DNA of 64,000 bases from Vibrio tubiashii (GTDB taxonomy: Bacteria; Pseudomonadota; Gammaproteobacteria; Enterobacterales; Vibrionaceae). Below the pieces are notes generated by a model that saw only the letters and a program-made list of their open reading frames with translations, searched no databases and had not been told where the DNA came from. Location: the NCBI RefSeq assembly GCF_028551255.1, contig NZ_CP117030.1, positions 496,001 to 560,000 of the forward strand, in the 5' to 3' direction. Below are positions 18,169-26,703 of this stretch, one piece after another. The position numbers and the translations under genes are program-made. Position 1 is the stretch's first letter. Every line of letters begins with the position of its first letter.

Positions 18169-18735
18169 TTAATTCTGAGGCTTTGGTTTGGCGTTTTCCA
18201 GAGCCTCAATTTCTTTTCTATAGCGCCCTTCAAGTATGGTCAGTTTACTGGTCAAGGATTCAATATCTTTCTTTATTGCTTGATTAACCTGTGAGTACTG
18301 CCAGCCGCTAATAACATTAGATTGACTACCTGATTGTTTGCAATGTTTACTGATCGATAACCAACGCTTTTCCATCGCGTTCGCTTGATTGACTAATGGG
18401 TCAAGTAACCGTTTCTCTTCATTTATCCTGCTTATCACAACAGCGGAAGCCTCCGCTTGGGTTTGCATATGCCGATGAAAGGTGTGATTGTCGCTTTGCC
18501 ACAGCCCTTGCAGTTCATCGGCGGTGAACTCCTGATATAAGAAAGGCTGGGCTTGGTGTATCTGGAGAAACTGATTGAATCGAGTCGCGTGAAAGTTATA
18601 TTTCTGATCCAACTCTTGCTGAAGTTTGAGGGCACGATTCCAAGATTCCGCGTCGCAGTGCGCACTATTTACCCCATAAGGTAAAGTGATCAGCAATGCT
18701 GCCGCTATAGTTGTATTAATACTGTGCCATTTCAT
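18169..18735 (-). CDS. Exported coiled-coil hypothetical protein
   Basis: 188 aa. A signal peptide is likely (MKWHSINTTIAAALLITLPYGVNSA), then a mostly helical, Gln/Glu/Lys-rich body with heptad-like stretches (NRALKLQQELDQKYNFH and the C-terminal LTSKLTILEGRYRKEIEAL). Two cysteines (in SAHCDAES and SKHCKQSG) could form a disulfide. Not recognised; likely periplasmic. It is divergent from the SH3-like protein gene at 18791. Confidence 0.6.
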   Translation of the reverse strand: MKWHSINTTIAAALLITLPYGVNSAHCDAESWNRALKLQQELDQKYNFHATRFNQFLQIHQAQPFLYQEFTADELQGLWQSDNHTFHRHMQTQAEASAVVISRINEEKRLLDPLVNQANAMEKRWLSISKHCKQSGSQSNVISGWQYSQVNQAIKKDIESLTSKLTILEGRYRKEIEALENAKPKPQN

Positions 18736-18790
18736 TATGATGGTTATGGTGTTTGCAACCTCATAAGTATAGGAAAAGAATCAAGGCGAT

Positions 18791-19459
18791 ATGAAAAAGG
18801 TCATTATGCTTCTCCTGCTGCTCGTCGGTATAGGCTGTGCTGCGGGTGGTTACTACATCTTCTATTACAAACCTCAGCAAGACGCGTTAGCGATGGAAGG
18901 GGTAGAGGAAGAAGAGCCAATGACACCAATTCTTCTGGTTGAGGAGGAAGAAGAAGTCGAGCCACCGCCGCCGATTACCGACTACTATGTTAGCCCTCCC
19001 AAACTGGGTGTGCGCGAAGCGCCAGATTACTCCGCGTTTGTGGAAAATGTGGTCTATCGTGGTGACAAGCTGCATATCTTAGAAAAACGCGATGGCTGGG
19101 GAAGAATATCGCCTTACTATGTGTATGAAGAAGGTGGGCCTGAAGTTGCAGAATGGGTACCAATGGAAGCACTTTTGGAAGTGGCTCCAACCATTACCAA
19201 GCAAGAGAGAGTAGAAACCGTAACTACTTATATTGAAGATTCTGATGATTTTAAACAGCATTTCGAAATGTTCATTAAGACAACAGATAACCTGCTAAAA
19301 GAAGGGACGTGTGTACCGGAGGATTTTGAAGAAACTCAAGGTTGGATACGTTCGGTGACGTTTGAAGATATTGATGCCTACTTTGTGTACTGCGGTGGCT
19401 TGAAGCAAGCCAATAAGATCTATTTGGATGTTCAAACGGGTAAGATTTTCTATCGTTAA
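18791..19459 (+). CDS. Membrane-anchored SH3-like domain protein
   Basis: 222 aa. A membrane segment at residues 4-27 is followed by an acidic and proline-rich linker (about 36-62, with EEEE runs and PPPP). Next comes a bacterial SH3-like domain (about 65-128, with LGVREAPDYSAFV, DKLHILEKRDGWGRI and EWVPMEAL) and a C-terminal helical part. The SH3-like domains usually bind peptidoglycan or peptides in the periplasm. It is not assigned to a named family. It lies about 100 bases before vemP and may or may not share its transcript. Confidence 0.7.
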   Translation: MKKVIMLLLLLVGIGCAAGGYYIFYYKPQQDALAMEGVEEEEPMTPILLVEEEEEVEPPPPITDYYVSPPKLGVREAPDYSAFVENVVYRGDKLHILEKRDGWGRISPYYVYEEGGPEVAEWVPMEALLEVAPTITKQERVETVTTYIEDSDDFKQHFEMFIKTTDNLLKEGTCVPEDFEETQGWIRSVTFEDIDAYFVYCGGLKQANKIYLDVQTGKIFYR

Positions 19460-19558
19460 AACCCACCAAATTTGAAATGTTAGCTTTTAGATTATTTTAG
19501 TTGTCTGTTGCCAAGGTTAGATCTACTATCACGCTGTTGACTACTATCAGGTTCATCA

Positions 19559-20041
19559 ATGCTTCAACGAATCGTTTCATATATCTGGCTTTTTACACTT
19601 GCGATGGCATTGCCAACGCAGGCGTTTGCCTATGTATTGCAAGCTGAAAATGAAGCATCTGCACGCCTTAACTATCGCGCGAACGCTTTACTGCCCCTCT
19701 CAAATAGTGACTTCCAAGCTCTATTTGATGAAGTAAAGCAAGAGCCTCAATCAGAACCTGTTACCAAAGCCGATTTTTCGCAAGATTGGCTAGCCATCAT
19801 CAATGCTAATCGCTGGCTGAATGTCACTCGCTACCTTGATGATGGAGAGTCCTCTTCAAACATTGATTTACCAAGCTTTGAACCTGCGGCGATAGCGCTA
19901 TTTAGGTTGTATAAACTTCCTAAAATAGAATCAGGTTTAGGCGTTACATCACGCTACAATTCCCCTTACCGCATTTCTGGTTGGAAAGAGACCAACGCGC
20001 TTTACGTGGCGCTCAACGGTCAGTATTCCGTTATTTCATAA
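19559..20041 (+). CDS. vemP: VemP, export-monitoring arrest peptide
   Basis: 160 aa secreted regulatory nascent chain. In V. alginolyticus VemP stalls its own ribosome when protein export slows or sodium is low, which opens the secD2 ribosome-binding site. Visible here: a signal peptide (MLQRIVSYIWLFTLAMALPTQAFA) and a C-terminal arrest segment at residues 138-157, RISGWKETNALYVALNGQYS, with Q155 at the position expected for the stalled P-site. Length agrees with the 159 aa of the described protein. It sits directly before a secD-secF pair. Its middle region is low in recognisable structure, as expected for a sensor chain. Confidence 0.92.
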   Translation: MLQRIVSYIWLFTLAMALPTQAFAYVLQAENEASARLNYRANALLPLSNSDFQALFDEVKQEPQSEPVTKADFSQDWLAIINANRWLNVTRYLDDGESSSNIDLPSFEPAAIALFRLYKLPKIESGLGVTSRYNSPYRISGWKETNALYVALNGQYSVIS

Positions 20042-20110
20042 CTTACATACCGAAGCTATAGCCTTCACCGTTTATTCCTAGGCACAGATCTATCTGTACC
20101 CAGCTAAGTT
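20040..20110 (+). promoter_or_regulatory. vemP-secD2 control structure
   Basis: AACTTA at the vemP stop (20040-20045) can pair with TAAGTT (20105-20110), which lies over the secD SD region. An inner hairpin ACAGA/TCTGT (20084-20097) sits between the arms. A ribosome stalled at VemP Q155 would reach the first arm and free the secD start. The mechanism is known for V. alginolyticus; these particular pairings are my inference. Confidence 0.5.
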
Positions 20111-20120
20111 AAGAAATATT

Positions 20121-21968
20121 ATGAAAAAAAATCCTATAAAGCAGGCGAAATCCGCACGCCTGATGAACCACTATTCTGCATGGAAATATGTGGTTCTTAT
20201 CGCAACAGTGGTAATGCTGACCCTTAGCGCCATTCCAACTTGGTATGGTGAGAAACCTTCCATTCAGGTGACAACGTCACATGTTGACTCAAACAACATT
20301 GTCAATAATGTGACTGAACTCAACCGCTATCTCGATCAACGCGACATCCAAGTGAACGAAATCGAGCAGGTTGGTAACAAAACAACGCTCGTGTTTGAAA
20401 ACGAAACGGAGCAAACTCAAGCACGTCAGGCGCTAGATAAGCTATTAGGGAAAGAAGACTCGATTACCTTTTCTTATGTCTCCATCGCGCCTAAGTGGCT
20501 AGGTGATATGGGCTTTAGTCCTATCAAGCTAGGTTTGGACTTACGTGGTGGTGTTCAGTTTTTACTCATTGTTGATATTGACAAGGCATTTGAAGACCAA
20601 CGCAACAGCTTAGTTGATGAAGTGAGAGACTTCTTGCGTCAGGAAAGACTGCGCGGCATACAAATTTCTGCGGTTGGTTCTGAAGCCTTTGATGTTAAGA
20701 CTGACACTGACAATGCGCTGGCTCAAGTGAATACTTTCCTTAAGCAGAACTACCCGAACTGGGATGTGAAGCGCCATTCGGATTATCTTGCGGTTAAGCC
20801 AACGCCAGAGAGTAAATCTGAGTTCCAGTCGGTCACAATCAAGCAAAACTTAAAGATCATGCGTGATCGCATTGAAGAGTTGGGCATTACAGAAGCACTA
20901 GTTCAACGTCAAGGCGAACACAGCATTCGTATTGAGTTACCCGGTGTGCAAGACCCTTCATTGGCGAAGAACGTTATAGGCGCAACGGCGACTTTAGCGT
21001 TCCATGAATCACGTACTCCTTCAGAGGGTAAAGCTTACGGCGACGTTGTTTTGAAAGACAATGACGGTCGTGATGTGACTCTAGCAAAACGTCCAGTTCT
21101 GACTGGTGAGCACATTATTAATGCGCGTGCTGGCATTGATAAAATGGGATTCTCTGAGGTAAACATCTCCCTTGATCATGCTGGTGGCAAAATCATGAGT
21201 GATTTCTCAGGGGGTCATATCGGCAAACCAATGGCAACTGTGTATCGCGAATATACGACTAACGCTAAGGGTGAAACTGAACGTAGCGAGCGAGTCATCA
21301 GTGTTGCAACCATTCAATCTCAACTAGGCAGTCAGTTCCGCATCACAGGTGCAGGCTCAATGGAAGACGCACAGAACCTTGCGCTGTTGCTTCGCGCTGG
21401 CTCGTTGACCGCACCAGTGACGATTGTTGAAGAGCGCACTATTGGCGCTTCATTGGGTGCTGAAAACATTCAAAATGGCTTTGCCGCTCTTGCGCTTGGT
21501 TTAGCGATGACATTGACCTTTATGGCGCTTTGGTATCGCCGATTAGGCTGGGTCGCTAACGTTGCATTAATGGTTAACATGGTGAGCTTACTTGGTTTGA
21601 TTGCACTTCTACCTGGTGCCGTTCTGACTCTACCTGGTATCGCTGGTTTAGTTTTAACGGTCGGTATGGCGGTAGACACCAACGTACTGATATTCGAGCG
21701 TATCAAGGACAAACTCGCTGAAGGGCGTACATTCGCTCAGTCGATTGACCTTGGGTTTGATAGTGCTTTGAGCACGATTCTTGACGCCAACATTACAACC
21801 ATGATCACTGCGGTCGTTCTTTACTCGATTGGTAATGGTCCAATTCAAGGCTTTGCCTTAACTCTAGGTTTGGGTCTATTGACCAGTATGTTCAGTGGTG
21901 TGTTCGCATCACGCGCAATCATCAATTTGGTATGGGGACGCGATGTACGTCGCGATGTGAGGGTATAA
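20121..21968 (+). CDS. secD: SecD, second-copy protein translocase subunit
   Basis: 615 aa inner-membrane protein that with SecF pulls exported proteins out of SecYEG using an ion gradient. It has an N-terminal membrane segment, a large periplasmic domain (P1), the motif LGLDLRGGVQFLL near residue 138, and five C-terminal membrane segments including GMAVDTNVLIFERIKD. There is no yajC or tgt nearby and vemP lies upstream, so this is the SecDF2-type copy. In V. alginolyticus SecDF1 is sodium-driven and SecDF2 proton-driven, and VemP regulates SecDF2. The SD is weak, as expected of a regulated start. Confidence 0.95.
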   Translation: MKKNPIKQAKSARLMNHYSAWKYVVLIATVVMLTLSAIPTWYGEKPSIQVTTSHVDSNNIVNNVTELNRYLDQRDIQVNEIEQVGNKTTLVFENETEQTQARQALDKLLGKEDSITFSYVSIAPKWLGDMGFSPIKLGLDLRGGVQFLLIVDIDKAFEDQRNSLVDEVRDFLRQERLRGIQISAVGSEAFDVKTDTDNALAQVNTFLKQNYPNWDVKRHSDYLAVKPTPESKSEFQSVTIKQNLKIMRDRIEELGITEALVQRQGEHSIRIELPGVQDPSLAKNVIGATATLAFHESRTPSEGKAYGDVVLKDNDGRDVTLAKRPVLTGEHIINARAGIDKMGFSEVNISLDHAGGKIMSDFSGGHIGKPMATVYREYTTNAKGETERSERVISVATIQSQLGSQFRITGAGSMEDAQNLALLLRAGSLTAPVTIVEERTIGASLGAENIQNGFAALALGLAMTLTFMALWYRRLGWVANVALMVNMVSLLGLIALLPGAVLTLPGIAGLVLTVGMAVDTNVLIFERIKDKLAEGRTFAQSIDLGFDSALSTILDANITTMITAVVLYSIGNGPIQGFALTLGLGLLTSMFSGVFASRAIINLVWGRDVRRDVRV

Positions 21969-21970
21969 CC

Positions 21971-22873
21971 ATGGTTGAATTTTTTAAACAGCATATTCGT
22001 CGAGTTCGCTACATTACCAACTTTGTATCGTTCGCGTTAATGGTCATCTCACTTGTTGCGTTGGGGATGAATGGCTTAAACATGGGGCTCGACTTTACTG
22101 GCGGTATGGTCACTGAAGTCAAAGTAGACAACAATGTTACCCATGAACAACTTGTTGATGCCCTGCAACCAGAACTAGGTCAGTTCACTAATGTGACTCA
22201 CTCAGATCAAGATGGTCGATGGGTCATTCGCTATCCAATTCCTGAGCAAGGCGAACAGTCAGCGGACCTAGTTAAAACACTCTCGCCGATCTCCCACCAA
22301 GTGGATGTGATCAGCAATAGCATGGTCGGCTCTCAAGTAGGGCAAGACTTAGTCGATCAAGGTGGCTTAGCACTGATGATCTCTATGATGTGTATCTTAG
22401 GTTATCTGTGTTTCCGCTTTGAGTGGCGATTGGCAAGCGGCTCTTTGTTAGCATTGGTCCACGATGTGGTGCTTGTGTTGGGTTTTTTCGCTGCAACACA
22501 GATGGAGTTTAACCTGACCGTGTTTGCTGCGATACTGGCGATTCTTGGTTACTCGCTTAATGACTCGATAATCATTGCCGACCGAATTCGTGAGTTGTTG
22601 ATCGCTAAACAGTCATTGCCAACCGAAGAGATTAACGACCAAGCCGTTATGGCGACCTTCTCGCGAACTATGGTGACTTCGGGTACCACGTTGATGACAG
22701 TATCGGCATTGTGGATTATGGGCGGCAGCGCGCTGCAAGGTTTCGCTATTGCTATGTTCATCGGTATTCTGTCAGGTACCTGGTCTTCGATCTCCATGGG
22801 TACGGTGCTGCCAGAATGGCTAAAACTTGAGCCCAAGCACTACCTTCCTGTCGAGATTGACAACGCGCCATAA
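21971..22873 (+). CDS. secF: SecF, second-copy protein translocase subunit
   Basis: 300 aa inner-membrane partner of SecD. It contains the periplasmic-side motif GLDFTGGMVTEV near residue 34 and six membrane segments, with the conserved LNDSIIIADRIRE-type segment in the middle. The start at 21971 (MVEFFKQHIRRVRYI) has SD GAGGGT and lies two bases after the secD stop; an in-frame start 39 bases earlier overlaps secD and is less likely. A strong terminator follows. Confidence 0.95.
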   Translation: MVEFFKQHIRRVRYITNFVSFALMVISLVALGMNGLNMGLDFTGGMVTEVKVDNNVTHEQLVDALQPELGQFTNVTHSDQDGRWVIRYPIPEQGEQSADLVKTLSPISHQVDVISNSMVGSQVGQDLVDQGGLALMISMMCILGYLCFRFEWRLASGSLLALVHDVVLVLGFFAATQMEFNLTVFAAILAILGYSLNDSIIIADRIRELLIAKQSLPTEEINDQAVMATFSRTMVTSGTTLMTVSALWIMGGSALQGFAIAMFIGILSGTWSSISMGTVLPEWLKLEPKHYLPVEIDNAP

Positions 22874-22888
22874 AGCGGTGAGTTAAAC

Positions 22889-22924
22889 GAAAGGCCCTGA
22901 ACGATACGTCTCAGGGCCTTTTTG
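22889..22924 (+). terminator. Intrinsic terminator after secDF
   Basis: AAAGGCCCTGA and TCAGGGCCTTT form an 11-bp stem around ACGATACGTC, followed by a T-run (TTTTTG). It lies 15 bases after secF. Confidence 0.93.
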
Positions 22925-23369
22925 TTTCTAGCGATATCATCTAGCGTTAAGCTTGTTTTGGCTGCCTTTTAACGACACCTAGAATAATTTATGCACTCAC
23001 AGAGAGATAAATCGCAGTGGTTAGAATGAATTGGCATGACTTTGCCCAGATTCTTGTGAAGCGGCTATCAGATCTGATCGAAACAAAACTCAGAGAACAA
23101 ATTTCCCAATGATTATGTATTCACTATTCTGGGAAAATTACATTATTTAATGAGTGCGAGTTTAAACAAGTAATAAAAATCTGGATATTTAATCTGGTAG
23201 TGACTAAATATCCTTGTTTTCGCCAGCTTATAGTAAAAGTAGTTCTTGATTCTAGTCACAATTAACAGCAAATAATTCACTTACTATCATGTCACTTTAA
23301 TTCCAATAACTAAAAACTAACCCAAGATAAAATAACTATCTAGCGTGAAATAGAAGGATAAAAATCGAC
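22925..23369 (+). other. Intergenic region before the RidA gene, with nested inverted repeats
   Basis: About 445 AT-rich bases with no convincing gene. At 23183-23191 and 23205-23213, GGATATTTA and TAAATATCC form a perfect 9-bp inverted repeat around 13 bases. Outside it, AACAA (23165-23169) and TTGTT (23214-23218) can extend the stem across a bulge, followed by TTCG. It could be a leader structure or weak terminator for the RidA gene. Nothing else is recognised. Confidence 0.4.
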
Positions 23370-24635
23370 ATGAGTGGCGCAATCATTAAAGTTTCAAGAA
23401 ACACCGAAAATGCACCTGTTTCTGAGCTGTCTACGCAAAGCGTAGCATTCTCTCACTACAATAATATCTCTGCGCAGTTACCTCTAGACTCTGCTACTGG
23501 GCAGATTGTTGTAGGTGATGTAAAAGAGCAAGCGAAACAGTGTTTAAACAATATTAAGGCGATTGTTGAAAGTATTGATCACGTCATGGACGACGTTGTA
23601 CGTATTAATGTTCACCTAAAGAACATTGCAGACATGGAAGCAGTGGACGAAGTATACGCGGCTTTCTTCCCGAACCTCATTCCAACCCGTACCACTGTGG
23701 CTGTGAATGCACTACCACACGGTGATGCTTTGGTTCAAATGGACGCGCTAATTTCAAATGGCGAAGGTACAGCACCTCAAGAGCCTTGTGCGCTTATCAA
23801 GCTATCAAGAAACACTGAGCAAGCACCCGTCAGTGCAGTATCTACACAAACCGTTGCATTCTCGCACTACAACAATATCTCAGCTCAGCTGCCAATTGAT
23901 GCGGAAACAGGCAAGCTAATTGAAGGTGGCGTTCAAGAGCAGACGGCTCAATGTTTGAAGAACATCAAAGCTATCATGGAAAGCATTGATGTCCCATTTG
24001 ATGACATTGTGAAAGTAAACGTGTATCTGAAAGATCTAGCGGATATGAAAGAGGTCGATACGGCATACACGACTTTCTTCCCAGATTCGTCTATCGCACG
24101 CACTGTCGGCTACATGCCAGCGCGTACTTTTGTTTCTGTGGCAGACCTTCCTATGGGTGCGAAAGTTCAGTTAGATGCCGTCGTTTCTCACGGTGATGGT
24201 ACGCCACCACAAGAAGTGGAAGATAGACACGGTATCGTGATTCGCGCACATAACACAGAAAATGCACCAGTGAGCCCACTTCATTCTCAGACAGTGGCAT
24301 TTTCTCACTACAACCACATTGCAGCGCAACTGCCAATGAAAGCAGGCACGAGCCAATTGGTTGCTGGTGGAGCAAAAGAGCAGGCTCAACAATGTCTCGA
24401 TAACATTAAAGCGATTGTTGAAAGCATCAATCACGTGATGGACGATATTGTTAAAGTTAATATTCAACTGCGCGATATGGCTGATCTAGAAGCGGTTAAT
24501 GAAGTATACAAGACCTACTTTGAACGTGAACTGCCAGCGCGTACTGTTGTCGGTGTCGCTGAAATCGCAATGGATGCACTAGTACAGATTGACGTGGTTG
24601 TTTCGAATGGCGAAGGCACACCGCCAAACGCATAA
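23370..24635 (+). CDS. Three-domain RidA (YjgF/UK114) protein
   Basis: 421 aa made of three tandem RidA domains: about residues 1-136, 140-281 and 286-421. Each opens with a repeat (VSRNTENAPVS, LSRNTEQAPVS, AHNTENAPVS) followed by VAFSHYN. RidA proteins are normally single-domain trimers that hydrolyse enamine/imine products of PLP enzymes. The key Arg of active RidA is kept in all three (R107 PTR, R252 PAR, R391 PAR), but the downstream Glu position is different (VQMDAL, VQLDAV, VQIDVV). Domain 2 has an insertion before its Arg (ARTVGYMP). The chain might fold as an intramolecular pseudo-trimer. It is transcribed alone; SD AGAAGGA lies upstream. Confidence 0.92.
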   Translation: MSGAIIKVSRNTENAPVSELSTQSVAFSHYNNISAQLPLDSATGQIVVGDVKEQAKQCLNNIKAIVESIDHVMDDVVRINVHLKNIADMEAVDEVYAAFFPNLIPTRTTVAVNALPHGDALVQMDALISNGEGTAPQEPCALIKLSRNTEQAPVSAVSTQTVAFSHYNNISAQLPIDAETGKLIEGGVQEQTAQCLKNIKAIMESIDVPFDDIVKVNVYLKDLADMKEVDTAYTTFFPDSSIARTVGYMPARTFVSVADLPMGAKVQLDAVVSHGDGTPPQEVEDRHGIVIRAHNTENAPVSPLHSQTVAFSHYNHIAAQLPMKAGTSQLVAGGAKEQAQQCLDNIKAIVESINHVMDDIVKVNIQLRDMADLEAVNEVYKTYFERELPARTVVGVAEIAMDALVQIDVVVSNGEGTPPNA

Positions 24636-24658
24636 TATCAATAAATTTTAAATAATGG

Positions 24659-24692
24659 GAAGAGGCTGACTAATTTAGTTAGCCTCTTTTTG
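24659..24692 (+). terminator. Intrinsic terminator after the RidA gene
   Basis: AGAGGCT (24661-24667) and AGCCTCT (24681-24687), extended by partial GACTAA/TTAGTT pairing, are followed by TTTTTG. It lies about 25 bases after the stop. Confidence 0.92.
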
Positions 24693-24698
24693 TTTATA

Positions 24699-24750
24699 AT
24701 AACTGGATAACTGGATAACTGGATAACTGGATAACTGGATAACTGGATAA
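24699..24750. repeat. 8-bp tandem repeat (ATAACTGG), about 6.5 copies
   Basis: Six exact copies of ATAACTGG (24699-24746) and a partial ATAA. The last copy runs into a 12-base perfect palindrome GGATAATTATCC (24745-24756). It is intergenic, between the RidA terminator and a minus-strand gene, so copy changes would not shift a frame. It is likely made by slipped-strand replication. Confidence 0.95.
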
Positions 24751-24815
24751 TTATCCGAAATATTGGATAGTGTTTGTTTTAGTTATTGTGTTTGTAAAAT
24801 ATAAATGTATTTTCG

Positions 24816-24846
24816 TTAAAATAAAGCCTGCACATAGGCAGGCTTA
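24816..24846 (-). terminator. Terminator for the minus-strand 82-aa gene
   Basis: AAGCCTGC (24824-24831) and GCAGGCTT (24838-24845) form an 8-bp stem around ACATAG. On the minus strand it is followed by TATTTTAACG and lies about 20 bases after the stop of the gene at 24867. Confidence 0.8.
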
Positions 24847-24866
24847 CTATACATTTAGGTATTATA

Positions 24867-25115
24867 TTAGTGAGGGCGTTTAGGTCCATTGCGAACCAAG
24901 TCTTGTCCAGTCTGGAATACTTCCTCTGTTACCCAACGACCTAACACAAGTTGGTGTTTATCATCTAATACTGCAACAAATCGGCGCCCATCACTGTTGT
25001 TGGTTGCGAGTACTACGCCAGCTGCATTGCTCAGCCCAAGTACGCCACTCTCTACAGCCACTAGGAAAGCCTCTAGTTCAGTTAAGTCTGCGATAATTCT
25101 GTCGTCATTAATCAT
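24867..25115 (-). CDS. Hypothetical small protein
   Basis: 82 aa, not recognised. It has no signal peptide or clear membrane segment. The central part VVLATNNSDGRRFVAVLDDKH has the look of a small beta-rich domain. The start ATG at 25115 has a weak GAGA upstream. A dedicated terminator directly downstream supports it being a real transcribed gene. It is divergent from the seven-gene envelope unit at 25366, with about 250 bases between; that gap holds nothing recognised beyond presumed promoters. Confidence 0.6.
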   Translation of the reverse strand: MINDDRIIADLTELEAFLVAVESGVLGLSNAAGVVLATNNSDGRRFVAVLDDKHQLVLGRWVTEEVFQTGQDLVRNGPKRPH

Positions 25116-25365
25116 TGGTCTATCTCGTTACATTTCTTACTTATAGCCAAGCATTTAGTAAAAAGCAGTGGCTCAATTATTGGCGCTACTCTAACGATCA
25201 TAGTGTGAAAAATCTATAGCTGCACTCCGTTAGCGTTTAGGGATTACCCATTTAATCCACTTTACGACCGTTTACTCCCGATTTCTTCCATTCGTCGCAT
25301 AGCGCTGCCGACTTTTTCTGACGCGGTTATTCTTTCATCATCAAAACAGGCAAGGGATTATTCAG

Positions 25366-26010
25366 ATGAAAACAGTAACGTTAGCGAGCTTATTCAGTAT
25401 TGGGTTAGTTGTTGCGACACAAGTCGTCGCGGCACCGAGTGAGGAGCTGATTGCTCAATACAATCTTGCAGCAGAAGGTGATGAAGACAAGGTGGAAGTT
25501 GTTCATCAGCAGTTAGAGACTCAAATTGCTACCGATGGCGCTGACCCATTGAGTTTGGTGTATCTAGGAAGCACTCAGACTCTTATGGGGCGAGATGCGT
25601 TTATGCCGTGGAACAAAATGAAGTACACAGAGCAAGGACTGGCGACCATCAGTAAAGGTTTGGATCTTCTAAGCAGCCAAGCTACACCGTTAGAACAACA
25701 AGAATACCGTCAAGGACTGCCTGAATCGTTACTTGCAAGATCAATCGCGGGTGCAACGTTTACTTCGTTACCGGATATGTTCAATCACTTTGAGCGCGGC
25801 TATGACCTGTTTCTCGACTTGTTAGCCGATGAGTCGTTCAAGAAACAGCACTATGATGCCATCTCTTGGGTTTATATCTACGCCATTCAAGCGGCACTTC
25901 GAGCAGAGGATAAACCTCAAGCTAAGCAGTGGGTCTCTGAAATGCAAGCAAGAAACCCGAATCACCCTATGACAGTTCAAGCTAAAGCGATTTTAGATTC
26001 CGCAGCTTAA
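25366..26010 (+). CDS. Exported helical-repeat protein, first gene of ABC/LytTR unit
   Basis: 214 aa. A signal peptide (MKTVTLASLFSIGLVVATQVVA, then AP) precedes a helical body with TPR-like spacing (DPLSLVYLGSTQTLMG, RSIAGATFTSLPDMF). It is probably periplasmic. It is the first of seven closely packed plus-strand genes: nine bases separate its stop from the ABC ATPase gene. A scaffold or substrate-recognition role for the ABC system is inferred only from position. Not assigned to a named family. Confidence 0.75.
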   Translation: MKTVTLASLFSIGLVVATQVVAAPSEELIAQYNLAAEGDEDKVEVVHQQLETQIATDGADPLSLVYLGSTQTLMGRDAFMPWNKMKYTEQGLATISKGLDLLSSQATPLEQQEYRQGLPESLLARSIAGATFTSLPDMFNHFERGYDLFLDLLADESFKKQHYDAISWVYIYAIQAALRAEDKPQAKQWVSEMQARNPNHPMTVQAKAILDSAA

Positions 26011-26019
26011 GGAGGCGTT

Positions 26020-26703
26020 ATGATTGAGTTTAAGCAGATTAATAAAACCTATCGAATTGGCCAACAGCAGGTACATGCCTTAAATCAGGTCAGTGGTGTG
26101 ATTAGCAAAGGCGAAATGGTGGCGCTATGTGGGCCATCGGGCTCGGGCAAGAGTACGCTCCTCAACATATTAGGCTTACTGGATATGGACTACCAAGGTT
26201 CCATTGAGTTATCTGGTCTTGCTTACCCACGAGAAGCTATTAAGGCGGCTCACATGCGCCGCAACCAACTTGGCTTCGTGTTTCAAAAGTTTAACTTAAT
26301 CCCTGTTATGACTGCGTGGGAAAATGTCGCTTATCCATTGATGTTAAATGGCTTCTCTTTGCAAGAGCAAAAGCAAAAAGCGTTTGAAATCTTGGATAAA
26401 GTTGGCCTTAAAGAGTTTGCCAAGCATCGCCCAGACAACCTTTCGGGAGGGCAACAGCAGCGAGTTGCTATCGCTAGAGCCCTAGTACATAAACCGCAAA
26501 TGGTGATTGCAGATGAGCCTACCGCAAGCTTAGACAGCCATACTGCCTCGGTAGTCATCGAACTGATGAAAGGGTTAGGGCACGAGTTGGGTACCACTTT
26601 TATTGTTGCGACACACGACCCTCGTATGGCACTGCAATGTGACCGAAGCATTGACCTTTTAGACGGTACTATCAACAAGGAGCCAATGAAATGGGCAAGC
26701 TAA
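26020..26703 (+). CDS. ABC transporter ATP-binding protein, LolD/MacB type
   Basis: 227 aa. Walker A is GPSGSGKST (about residues 39-47), the signature is LSGGQQQRVAIARA (about 141-154), Walker B MVIADEPTASLD, and the switch His in ATHDPRMA. This belongs to the MacB/LolD/FtsE-like class that powers mechanotransmission rather than classic import. It overlaps the permease gene by 13 bases. It should hydrolyse ATP on the cytoplasmic side to drive the permease. Confidence 0.93.
   Translation: MIEFKQINKTYRIGQQQVHALNQVSGVISKGEMVALCGPSGSGKSTLLNILGLLDMDYQGSIELSGLAYPREAIKAAHMRRNQLGFVFQKFNLIPVMTAWENVAYPLMLNGFSLQEQKQKAFEILDKVGLKEFAKHRPDNLSGGQQQRVAIARALVHKPQMVIADEPTASLDSHTASVVIELMKGLGHELGTTFIVATHDPRMALQCDRSIDLLDGTINKEPMKWAS

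Noticed and set aside
23026..23112. 28-codon ORF (MNWHDFAQILVKRLSDLIET...) in the secF-RidA gap
   Set aside because: No SD and no recognisable family; most likely chance.
24699..24750. CRISPR array
   Set aside because: The units are 8 bp, contiguous and without spacers; a simple tandem repeat.
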